From Dromiciops gliroides (lineage: Eukaryota > Chordata > Mammalia > Microbiotheria > Microbiotheriidae), in NCBI RefSeq assembly GCF_019393635.1, contig NC_057862.1:94735159-94799158 (forward strand): DNA of 64,000 nucleotides, read 5' to 3'. Both the position numbers and the translations under genes were made by a program. This document shows, one piece after another, positions 1 to 11,400 of the stretch; within the stretch, counting starts at the first letter, position 1; each line of letters opens with the position of its first letter. The notes under the pieces are model-generated. The model searched no databases. It was not told where the DNA came from and saw only the letters and a list, made by a program, of their open reading frames with translations.

Positions 1-842
1 AACTGATGCTCCTTTAATCAAAATGAACCCCAACAGTCACAGTGTATGAGAACCATGCTAAGATTTCCCATGGGAAATTTTTCAGTGGGAATACACTACT
101 GCATTTGGCATGATTGCTGGAGTCAGGTAAAACCGAAACCTTTAAGTTCCATGCAGTATGGACATTCGAAGCCATATACTGTGGGATGTGTGTATTATCA
201 GGTACTGATGTGACGGAAGTACCATATTTTATCACAGCTCTTATTTACAGTCAAACTGAGTGACAGGTACATAATTTTCCTGATTCACTGCTAGTCTACA
301 TTACATGGGGGATTTTAAAAAAGAAATTAAGTGGTAGGTATTCTCTAAAAATACAATATTTCAGGCCGCGACAGTGAACAAATAGAAATGTAATCAGGGA
401 TTTTTTTTTTAACTTGTGCAGCTTTTCAAACTTGATTGTTTCAAAATGGGTGTTTATTTAAAATAAGTGGTAATGTATTTGAATGCACGGTACGATTTTT
501 TTTATGACAATGATTCAGTAATGGTAATTTAACTCTTCAAGCAAACGAATGGTTTGGTTTTGTTAGTTTTGCTCTGCATGCAGCTGTCAGGTGTTCCTCA
601 CCTAAGGGCAAAAGAAAATGATAAGTACTAATTGCAGTAGTTGTATTTTATGTTTGCACGGGTGCTAATAAGCAGGGGTTGGTTGAGCTGGATAGGCAAT
701 TTCCTAAACTTGGGGAGAGTTGTCTTTCCATTTATTTCTAGTAATAAATTTTACACTTAGGTATGTTTCCTTACAGAGAATTCAAAACTAACACTTTACA
801 ACTGTTAAGTCACTCTAAAAAAAATAGCACGATTGTGTGATG

Positions 843-890
<48 letters not shown>

Positions 891-1313
891 TATGTGTATA
901 TACACACATATATATATGTATGTGGGGGCTACCAACTATTTTAAAAAGATTATGAATCTGTACTTAAATTTTTTTCTGATCTGCTGTGACAAGTTACATA
1001 GCACCTCATCACAACTTATTAAAAAGTTATCAACAGTTTCCCATTTTGTTATTTGCATTTTTAAATGGTAGTAAGAGGTATTTTGCATGATAAAATTTGG
1101 TATATTTTTGAACAGTTTTAAAGGAATACCCAGCTAACAAGTAAGAGAGGTGAAGTCAGTAACAAGGCAATGACATCAATGTAATTACGGTAAGCAAGGT
1201 AGTGGAAATAAACAAACTGGTGATTTTGCTGGCCATCTCTAATTTGCCACTAGAGTATGGTTTTATCATGTTTCAGTGGATTTGGTTATAATTCATTAAT
1301 AATATTGCAAAAT
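1..1313. other. Repeat-poor flank, possible neighbouring 3' UTR
   Basis: AT-rich sequence without recognisable transposons except the microsatellite at 840-923. In human the opposite-strand gene beyond the ENO4 3' end is SHTN1; here its 3' UTR would lie on the plus strand in this area. I see no coding exon, so this is only a possibility. Confidence 0.3.
840..923. repeat. (TA)n(CA)n(TA)n compound microsatellite
   Basis: Alternating pyrimidine-purine run: TA units, then about 12 CA units, then TA/TG units. Confidence 0.95.
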
Positions 1314-1463
1314 GGGGGCAGCTTGGTGGTGCAGTGGATAAAGCACTGACCCTGAATTCAGGAGGACCTGAGTTCAAATGTGGCCTCAGACACTTGACAC
1401 TTACTAGCTGTGTGACCCTGGGCAAGTCACTTAACCCTCACTGCCCTGCAAAAAACAAACAAA
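1314..1463 (+). repeat. WSINE1-type SINE
   Basis: Full copy from GGGGGCAGCTTGGTGG to an A-rich tail; flanked by AATATTGCAAA and AATACTGCAAA as the target-site duplication. Confidence 0.93.
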
Positions 1464-2186
1464 ATAATACTGCAAACGGGCAGTTGGGATGTGACACAGG
1501 CTACGTTTTGGATTTGGGGGGATTTTTTTGAGATCATCTCCCTATGTCACTCCAGCAGAAAGTACAAAGGCCACTCATAGCCTCAATAACACAGCTGTTC
1601 AGCATGGAGACTTCGACCTGCTCTATTTCAGACCTGAACCTGAGGAAGCCTTAGGGCCTCTCACTCTCAGGGGTGGAAGGGGTTTGGGGGGTGGGCTCAC
1701 CGTATCACTGCCAGACTTAACTCCAGTTCTCAGCTTTAGCTCTAAATTGCACCTCAGAACTCTACAATTCAAATGTTCTACCAGCCTTAGACACCAAGTG
1801 GCAGGCAGAGACTACTTGCATGCATCCCCACATCCAGCTGGTTTATTTGTCATTTTATGAAGACTTGTGACTTTCAGGCATTCAACTTGGGGGGGGGGGG
1901 ATCTCATTTCAAAGGAAAAAAAAACAAAACTTTATTATGAGACAGTGTTCCGTATGGTAACATGAACCTCTCGCAGATTCAGTAGCATTTCCTAAAGGAT
2001 GAAAATATTTGTGATTGCATGATATAAAACACCAGTCATCAACATCTATTCATCAGACCATTACCAAAACATTGTAAGCAACTTTAGCAAATTCATTGGT
2101 TTTATAGATTTAGTACCTAATTTAAGCACTTAGTGATAGCCAAAAGTTTTTGCCCTTTTACAAACACTTCCCTTAAAAATGTTTTT
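1464..2186. other. Unassigned single-copy-looking sequence
   Basis: GC-richer than its surroundings around 1600-1850, with an open frame at 1528-1857 that shows no recognisable protein. It may be untranslated or intergenic sequence. Confidence 0.4.
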
Positions 2187-2328
2187 GGGGGGCAGCACAG
2201 TGAATAAAGCACACTTGGCCCTGGGTTCAGGAGGACCTGAGTTCAAATCCGGCCTCAGACACTTGATACTTTACTAGCTGTGTGACTGTGACCCTGGGCA
2301 AGTCACTTGCCCCACAAAAAAAAAAAAG
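2187..2328 (+). repeat. WSINE1-type SINE, diverged
   Basis: Head is shortened (GGGCAGCACAGTG) and TGTGAC is doubled before CCTGGGCAAG; tail CCCCAC then A12. Confidence 0.9.
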
Positions 2329-3221
2329 TTGTTTTTTTTTTTTAAATTTTAATCTATATTATACAGGGCCCCATTTATTGCTATTAGTGTTTAGGAAAGA
2401 GAAGATAGAGCTGTTTCACAGGGCTTTCATAATGAACATTAATGCTTCTCTATTAATTTTTACAACATTAAGACACTTTTTTGCTAGTTCTCCTGATGCA
2501 GTTTCATAGCATGATAAATTTAAAATTGTTTTCCTGTATTCTTTTGAACCAGAATGAGGCAGGGGGACTATTGGAGTTATATCTTGATGTTCTTGCTTCT
2601 AAGCCTGAAGAAAAATCCCACACACTCCCCTCCCCCCTTTTCAATAGGAAAATAAAACTTAAAAGTCCTACCACCATCTAATAGAAATCTTGGTTCCTTA
2701 TTAGGGCTTTAGGAATCCCATGTTACCACATACACAGCAAATGAAGACATGACTCTTATTATATTATCAGTCCTCCCCACCCCATGCATTTTGAAATTCT
2801 TCTTAGCCAGGGAATTTCTGCCATTGATAGTGACACAACCTTTAGGGGGAAGTCACCAAATAATTCCTTCCTCCCTTATTAATTCCCTTTTTTTAGAAGC
2901 AAAAGTGGTAGGGAATTATTAAAGTAAGTATGGTATTAGTCAAATATCTAAAATCAGGGGCCTTTTAAAAATGTATCAGGTAAAAAAAACCACATCAGGT
3001 AACAGTAAATTTTTAAATGATTTCAGAGAGCCTTGTTCAGGTTACATCATGGGATTTTTTGTTTTGTATTAAATATAGAGGACTTGAGTAATTTATGCTT
3101 CATTGACAGGCATTAATATACAGTAGATAATTATAATTAATGTTGGCATAAGCAATATTATTGGACAAGAGAGGAAAGAGATCAGTTTAAACAGTTTTAT
3201 CTCAAAGATATTTCTTCACAC
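2329..3221. other. Unassigned AT-rich sequence
   Basis: No gene or clear repeat recognised; scattered T and A runs only. Confidence 0.4.
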
Positions 3222-3369
3222 TTTTTTGGGGAGGGGCAGGCAATGAGGGTTAAATGACTTGCCAAGGGTCACACAGCTAGTAAGTGTCAAGTGTCTGAGG
3301 TCACATTTTAACTCAGGTCCACCTGAATCCAGGGCTGGTGCTTTATCTACTGCACCACCTAGCTGCCCA
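3222..3369 (-). repeat. WSINE1-type SINE
   Basis: Reverse copy: T-rich start, GCAATGAGGGTTAAATGACTT, ending CACCTAGCTGCCC; CACACT flanks both sides. Confidence 0.92.
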
Positions 3370-4059
3370 CACTCAATTATTTTTAAAATAGGTTTGCTTC
3401 ATTGGTATTTTTTTCTCTTAATTTTTAAAATGTCTATTTGATAGTCTCTAAACAGATAAAAACACATCCAGAATCAATCATGTTTATAAGCACATCAATG
3501 AATGTCATTCTGAAGTGGGGACTGTCTTGGAAAGTGCCTAGTCTCTTGAGGCCATTGTTGCGACCAATCAAAGTCAAATATTTTGATTCCAATTGGTTGC
3601 ATTTTAGTCACTGGGGATCCAGACCTGAGCTAATTATAATTAAGCTCTTAATGTAAGAGATTGGTCCAATATACTATATTATAGTTTTTCATGTTTTGAG
3701 GTATGAGCCAAGGCGATGTATCCTAAAATACCCAATCACATTCTTCCTCCTTCCCAAATGATTTTTTTTTGTCTTGGGGAAAATATAGCAAGTCTATTAC
3801 TATGCCATTGATTGTTGATAAACATCAGCAGAGATAGTGGCAGCTACAAACAGTGACAGTTGGCCCAACTTACAGAGTGCTACCAACCAATTCTACTGCA
3901 CCATATTCTGAGAAAGACTGCCACTGAGTCAATTTCAAATAATAACACCAAGAGCAAGTCCCCATCTCTACTATGGGGACATTAAGTCCCTTCATCTTAG
4001 GCAGATCTTCAACATGTGTGGCAAATGTTTCTGATTTCTGTCAAAAAGTTATACCCAAG

Positions 4060-4211
4060 GTTCAGCTAGGTGGTGCAGTGGATAAAGCACCAGCCCTGGA
4101 TTCAAGAGGACCAGAGTTCAAATCCAGCCTCAGACACTTGACACTAGCTGTGTGACCCTGGGCAAGTCATTTAACCCTCATTGCCAAGAAAAAGAAAAAG
4201 AAAAAAAAAAG
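4060..4211 (+). repeat. WSINE1-type SINE
   Basis: Starts TTCAGCTAGGTGGTGC; tail is (GAAAAA)n rather than plain A. Confidence 0.92.
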
Positions 4212-4285
4212 AATGGGGGGAAATGTTAAACCCAACTAACTTTCAGTTAGTTCTTGGCATCAAATTTCTTTAAAAAATATATTTC

Positions 4286-4354
4286 TTGCCTCAGACACTT
4301 AACACTTACTAGCTGTGTGACCCTGGGCAAGTCACTTAACCCCAACTGCCTCGA
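4286..4354 (+). repeat. WSINE1-type SINE, 5'-truncated
   Basis: Only the 3' half, from GCCTCAGACACTT to CCCCAACTGCCTC, without an A tail. Confidence 0.85.
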
Positions 4355-4474
4355 CAATAGCGAGAATAGTGAATCAATGATCTCTTTATCATAAGGACTA
4401 AATCAAAAGGCAATTTTATTCTATATATCTACAAGTATATATGTAAACACTTAGAATTTTCAGGGTGTATCTAT

Positions 4475-4680
4475 TGATTCATTAAGCAACCATTGATTAA
4501 GTACTGAGCTCTGTTAGGCATTGGGGGAAATACAAAGATGACAATCATGTTCCATTCCCTCATCTAGTTTAAAATCTATTTCAAGAGTGATATGATGCAT
4601 AAATAAACAATACTATATAATAACAGAATGCAGGTTTTGAATATGCTCATCACATAACAGGGAGGGCTGGTGCTTGATAG
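4475..4680 (-). repeat. L2 3' end, old
   Basis: Reads as the reverse complement of an L2 tail: TTGATTCATTAAGC, then AAGTACTGAGCTCTGTTAGGCA and a worn unit-length remainder. Confidence 0.6.
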
Positions 4681-4965
4681 TCATGGGAAGGAAAAGTCAC
4701 TTCTGACATGGACTAGGGATGGAATCAGGTAAGAAGGCTTCATGGAACTCCATAATCAATAGACACCTGCTAAGGATGCAATGAAATAGACATCTTACCT
4801 TTATCTTTCTCAAATCACTTGCTTTTCAGTCTATATAAAATGTAAAAGCATAAATGTTTTGACTTGAATCACTCCTAGGAAACTTAGATATTTATTCTCA
4901 GAAAAATTCTGATTTAAAAAAACAACATACTTAGAGGTCAGTTTTGTAATCTAGGACTTTTCTTG

Positions 4966-5040
4966 GAAAGAAAAGGAAGGAAGGATGGACGGAAAGAAAG
5001 AGAAAGGAAGAAGAAAGGAAGGGGGAAAAAAAAAGAAAGG
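4966..5040. repeat. Purine-rich (GAAA/GGAA)n
   Basis: Imperfect run of GGAA and GAAAG units downstream of the ENO4 stop. Confidence 0.85.
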
Positions 5041-5309
5041 CTGCTTCAGTCTACTAATGTATTCCCATGGTAGCAACCATTTAACAGAGAACAGTAGAAT
5101 TGGAATTTTTAAAAATTCCTTTTGAAATATGGTGAGTATAAAAAAAAAACTGGTGACAACTATTTCTTGCGGCTATAAGTATTTTACTGCATAGTGAAAA
5201 TAGACAAGTGAAGCTCAGTACAAAAACATTTTTTAAAAGGTTTGCCACTCCTAACGTGAATAGTCAGGACTTGCACTGGAACACCATGCAGTTAATCAAA
5301 AGATCCACA

Positions 5310-5455
5310 TTATTTTACTGCTTCGGGTTTTGTTGAGAATCGAGTTGTGTCACTCTCTGTCCTCCCAGCATTGACAGAAGACAAAGTAGCCACAAGTGCC
5401 TCTTCTGCTTTTTGTTCTTCATCGAAGTCAATAAATGTTTGCCCTTTAGTTGGGG
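5310..5455 (-). CDS. ENO4: ENO4 exon 14, last coding exon (574-621)
   Basis: Acceptor TATTTTTTAG. It encodes PTKGQTFIDFDEEQKAEEAL, matching the FNEEAEKAAEAL tail pattern of human ENO4, then a weakly conserved end, with TAA at 5312-5310. The tail looks shorter and different from the human one. I see no canonical AATAAA in the first ~150 bases after the stop; an AGTAAA near 5180-5190 is possible but unproven. Confidence 0.88.
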
Positions 5456-8400
5456 CTAAAAAATAATAAATAAATAGATGTTAAATAGATAGATGATAGA
5501 TAAATGAATAAATAAAATTATATGAATAAATAAATAAACAAAATAAATGGTGCCTAATCCCAGTGCTACAACCATTACAAAAAGATTATATGTTATTTTT
5601 TAAATGTTTGCATGTAACAGGTTAAAACATCACTTAATAGTCTTGGGACCACAATCCTGAAGGATTTCAGACCCATTTAAAGCTGTATGTTCTTCAGTCA
5701 CACATTAACTGTGCAGGGCAGTCACCCTATTCAATTTACAATACATCCTAATTCAGCAGTGTAGATTATCTGCTGCACAGCAGGACATTACTAGTGGATT
5801 ATTTGCCAAGCCGGAGGGGGAGACACTAACCGGGAAGAAAAATCAACCAGGAGGAAAGGGAAGTTTTATACCTGTATGCAAAATGTTGCCAACTATGAAA
5901 GTAGTACTGAACATAGTTGCCAACTTTTTTTTGATTCCCCAAAAGTGCAATCAGCATGGGATGGTGAAGGCACTAACAGTACTGTAAAAGATGTGTTTTT
6001 ACCAGTATTTCCCACTTAGTCTGGATAGTTTGGGGAAATACAAAATCATGGATAGCTTTGCTTTTCCATTCCCAACATTATTCCTCAGTTCCCTGTGGAT
6101 CAATTTATCTGTCCTCTGTTGTCAGGATCATAGGAATGCCAGCGAGGCTCCCAGTCTATCTGGCCGTGCCAAGGACACAGCACTGTTCCATTGTTAGCAG
6201 AGGTCCTGCACTGCCATTTACATGGATGCTTTCCCAAGGCATTGGACCAACAGCTTTTGAAATGGTTCGATAGCACAGATTTGTGAAAATCACTTTTCTT
6301 ACAAAAAAAAAAAAAAGAAAAATAGGCAGGTATAATTATCTCCATTTTACACATGAAGATACATTCAGAGAGATTAAAAGGGCAATACCGCGGTCACAGT
6401 AAAGAGCAGCACCTGGGCTCAAAACTCAAAGGCTCATAGATTTAGAGCTGAAAGGGGTCTCAGAGGCTTCTTAAACTTTTTCCATTTACAACCCCTTTCC
6501 ACCCGAGAAATTCTGATACAATTTGGTATATATAGATATAGAAATATATGTATGTATATGTGTGTGTATATGTATGTATATGTGTGTGTATGTATATGAT
6601 AGGTATACATAACCTTTTACTGTTGCCAAATTTTTCACAACCTCCACATTCAGCTACCTGACCCCATATGGGGTTGTGACCCACAGGTTAAGAAGCTAGA
6701 ATCTAGGGGGCAGCTAGGTGGCGCAGTGGATAAAACATGGGCCCTGGATTCAGGAGTACCTGAGTTCAAATTTGACTTCAGATACTTGACACTTACTAGC
6801 TGTGTGACCCTGGGCAAGTCACTTAACCCCAATTGCCTCACTTAAAAAAAAAAAAAAAGCAGGAAAGAAGAAAAATTGTGTTAGAGGAAGAAAAAGTTAA
6901 ATTTTACTGGAGTGTAAAGTAAAAAGCAGAACAAAGTGTGAGATAAGGCAGGCAAAGTAGGGTAGCATCTTGACCAGACCACTAGCCTGTGAGATGGAAG
7001 AGGCCTGGGTTCCATAATTGGATCATCCACTAACGCTTTGTAATTCTGGGCAAGTCATTTTAGGTCTCTGAGGTTACATGCACTCAGAATTCAATGACAT
7101 TTAGTTTAGTCATTTTATGTGACTTGGGATGTTTTATGGTCACATTATTGTTAAACATGATAAATGTATTCTCTCTCAGTGCACTTCTATGGATATTTCT
7201 GTGTGCAATCTAGTATCTGATTCTCCCAACCAGTGAAAGAAAAATGTTGGTATCTACTTAAGGCATGAAAAGAAGAGGGGAGACTGCAGCAAGAGACACG
7301 AGTTCAAGTTCAGGCTCTGTTATTGGCTTTGTGACCTTGTGACCTCCCTGAGCCTTGTCTTTCATACTGATAACATTTGAATAATCATTCCTACACAAGC
7401 CATCTCATAAGCTTCTGTGAGAATCAAATGAGATGACATACGCTAATTAAAATATAGGCTACTCCCTGAAAATGAAAGCCCTTTGAAAGCTAAATTTATA
7501 TATGTTTTTGTGTATGTGTATGTGTGTATGCATGTATATTTTATTATGTATAGAGGTATATATATATATATATATTGAAAAATAATGCAAAATCTTAAGC
7601 TTTTGCCTGAGTAGTTTTTAATTTTAAAAAATCACTAAAAAGATTAAAAGATACATTAGAAAATTAGGAAATTTAGAGGATATATGTGTGTGTGTCTGTG
7701 TATGTGTATGTGTACTTTTTCAGGGCTCAAGAGAAACCCAGTCCTCAGTTGAATGACTTGCCTTCTCTCTCCCCATTGTTTTCTCTTAACTCCCTTCCAA
7801 AACCAGCCCCTTTTTGATTTATAGATTATTCATTCAGACTAGAAGGCATTTCTGAGATTTTTTTTTCTAATCTAATTCTCTCATTTTATAGATTTGAAGA
7901 CTGAAGGACAGAGATTAAGTGACTTGTCCAAGGGCACATAGCTAGTTACTGGCAAAGCTTCAATAAACTTTAAAGCTTGGAAATCGATATAATCTTACCT
8001 CCCCCTGCCTCCTTCCCATGTTTACTCTCCCATTCCCATTCCCATTACTGTGAGCTCTAGAAGCCTCTGCAGTATAGGCAAAGCATTAGCCCCTGGGGCT
8101 ACAAAACTGTTTGGAGAATTTCAGGCATCCTCTCCCAATATCAAGTCCTAGTGGTCCTCTCCAGTACCAGGGAGGAAGATGGGTAGGGAAGATAGTGGGT
8201 GAGGTTTGCTGGGTTATCCCCAAGTAGGCAGTGAAGCGGCTGTTACTGAGAGTATCCAAGGATGAGGAATCTGCCTCCTTCACCTGAAGGCACCAGCAGT
8301 GATTTGTTGGCCCAGACGAAAGATCTAAGACCAAATCACTGAACTTCTTTTGGTCTCAGTTTCCTCATCTGTAAAGTGGGGACTGACCAGCATTGTATGA

Positions 8401-11400
8401 TAGAAGAAATGTGCTGAAGTTAGAGTCAGAAGACCTAGCGTTAAATCCCTGCTTTTCTCCTTTAGGGAAGTCGTCATCTCTGTTTCTTCTCCACAAGATG
8501 GGGGCCAAGTAACCTTGATTTTTGTTCTGGTTCTCTCACTGTCTGAGTTTAGGCAAGTCCATCACTTCTCTGATCTTCAACTCAGTTTGTTCAGGGGCAG
8601 AATGAAAGAATGGGACTAGATAACCTCTGAGACAGGGCATTTTAACACCTTTTGTGTCTCTGGCGCCTTTGGCAGTCTGAGAAAGACTATGGCCCCCATC
8701 TGAGAATCATGTTTTTAAATGCATAAAATAAAATTATACCAATGGTGGTATAATAAAACTATCATAAAACATTTTTCAAAAAACATTTGAAAAGAAAGTT
8801 TGCAGACCCTAGATTAATAATGACCCCTCAACTAGATGGTCTCTTCCAGTTTTAAATCTTATGATTTCTTATGTCATTTCTGATGCTGGAAGACTGGTGT
8901 GGCTTAAGTTGTGTTTGTAGTAAAAAGAAATGAGGTTGTATGTGCAATAAGTTGTTTTTTTTGTTGTTGTTGGTTTCTTGTTTGTTGTTGGGGGATGTGG
9001 GGGTTGTTTACAAGGAGGTTTGGGGAAGGGAGAATGGGGCCTATATTCTGATCAATACGGTACAGCAAGTCCTATTAGTTGTAGAAATAAGACAGCAGCT
9101 ATTATCATCATTACTGTAACCAGGTATTCTGCTACATAGATATGTTAAAATCTGGCTTCTGAAAGAAAGGCTTCATTTCAATAAAATCCTTGGCTTTTCC
9201 CAGTCAAAACACTGAAATTCAACAAATAAGCGTGTTAATATGAGGAAATGGGCTTCCCCCAAGAACTGTCAGCAGCACAACTGCGTATAACTTCTACATG
9301 ATGTGGGCAAACCTTTCAATGTAATGTGGACTATAACAAAAGGTAGGAGTGAGGATCCCAATCAATTAATTCTGTTGAAAAGCATCACGGAGTCCACTCA
9401 GCAAGAAGGAGCTTGAGAATTTGAAACATTCAGGTAAATAGATCATCCATTAGGGCGACAATATACATTGTGGCAAATGCCATCCCAGTGTTTGTTAGCA
9501 TCTATTTATAGCGTTTGGATTCCCTGTCCCTCCTGCTGAGTGATTTCTATTCCCCCCTCCTCCCATCTTTTTACACTGATTCATTGCCCACTGAAAACAA
9601 AGCCAGAATGAAGCTCGTACTCAGGGTTCCGCTCTGGACGAGTTCTTCCTCTATGGTAAAAAGGCGGTTGTATTTAGTCATCCGCTCGCCTCGAGAGAGA
9701 CCTCCCAACTTGAGAAAACGAACGCCCAGTCCAACAGCCTAAGGGCAAAAGAGAGCAGGTGAATCTGACAATTTCACTTTAAGAGAGGGGAGGGAAGTCA
9801 TTTGGGGAGAGTTGTTTAATTTGATGCCCCAATACCACAAAGGACTGTTCCCATAAGAGGAAGAGGAAACCTTCCCATCCGTGGTGGCTGTTGACATGGT
9901 AATTTTCTTCTCTACATTAGAAAAGTCACCTTTATCTACAAATGGGCAGTTGGAGAAGAAGGAAAATAGCTGTAAATTGAATCACTGTTCATTAATCAGT
10001 ACACCATGAACATGTTGCTATCACTATAAACAACACAGCCAGAGCCTGTCTTGCTTACATTTTAGGGATTAATGTAGCAGATGGATATGCGAGCCATTTT
10101 CCCTGGACCACATTTTTTCTTTTCTTAAAAGTTCAAAGATTAGCTCTTCTCAAAAGGCAGCATTCTGGGCAGAAGAAAGCCTATTTCATAAAAGGTGACG
10201 TGACTTTCTCCACCCAAGACTGCATTTCTCTGAAATACCGACTCATGATAAAAGGAGTGTTTTGGCAATTCTGCAATTGAACAGCTTTCACCACTTACCA
10301 AATCCGCAAGGCTATCATCAGAAGATTCTCCCTCAGTACTTCCTAAGATGGCAATGCGCTTTTGACCTATAAGCATAGAAATTGTTTATCTTCCATTGTT
10401 AACTTTTATAGATTGTACAGAAATAGGACTCTCCTATGCATGATTATTCACTCTTCACAGATGGACAGCATTGCTACGGAGAAATAAATGCAACTATTTG
10501 AATAGCTAAGTACCTCATCATAACAGAAACACTTCTGCTTTCATTACTCTCTGCTTTATCAATCTGATTCCTTTGGAATAGCTCAGCAATAACCAACCTT
10601 CTCAACCACAACTGACTGTATTATGTAGGGAGAGAGTCTCTGCTTTGTTGGTAGCCTTCACACTTCACATTCCAGAAACTGGACCCTAGGGAGTTTATCA
10701 TCATTCTTAATGTCTTCATGTAACAATAGGATTTGCTAGAAAAGCCATTTGGGGTAATTCCAGTTGCAAAAATCCCTATTCACTCGTTTTAGCTCTAAGT
10801 TAGATAAAAAGGTGTTCTGGAGGTAGCTAGATGACCACTTGCTGGGGATGTCAAAGGTGGGATTCGCTTCAGGTAAAGGTTGGACTAAGTGACCTCCAAG
10901 GGTTTTTCCACCTTTAGAATTCTATAAAGAAGTTTTCTGTACTGATAGTTTTCGATGAAATAGTACTATGTGAGGAATTCAAAGCCCCTTACTACAGCTT
11001 GCCATACTCTTTTCTGGTAAATTAAAAGGACTAATAACTATCTAAAGTCAAGAATTGCAGGTTGTATTTTCCAAGGATGATGATAATTCAGATTTAAACA
11101 GCCCTTTGGGCTTTGCAGAACACTTTCCTCACAGCAGCCTTGTGAAAAGGTAGTACAAGGTTTCTCCCCATTTTACAGTCTCTGTGAGGTTATCGTGACT
11201 TGCCTGTGATAACAATGCCTGAGGTGGGATTTGAATTCAGATCTCTGCTAGTATACCATGGAAAGAGCACAGGATTTGGTATCAGAGAAAGTGGGTTCAA
11301 AGTTCTATTTCTTCCTCTTACTGCCTGTGTAACCTTGGACATGTCACCTAAATTCTCAGTTTCCACATCTGCAAAATGAAGGGATTAGACTAGAAAATCT

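Noticed and set aside
1314..1463. tRNA gene candidates from box A/B-like words in SINEs
   Set aside because: The GTTCAAATC box B belongs to the SINE promoter; no cloverleaf can be folded around it.
1528..1860. 110-codon open frame on the plus strand
   Set aside because: No recognisable domain, low-complexity Gly/Leu stretches, and it begins right after a SINE with no splice or promoter support.
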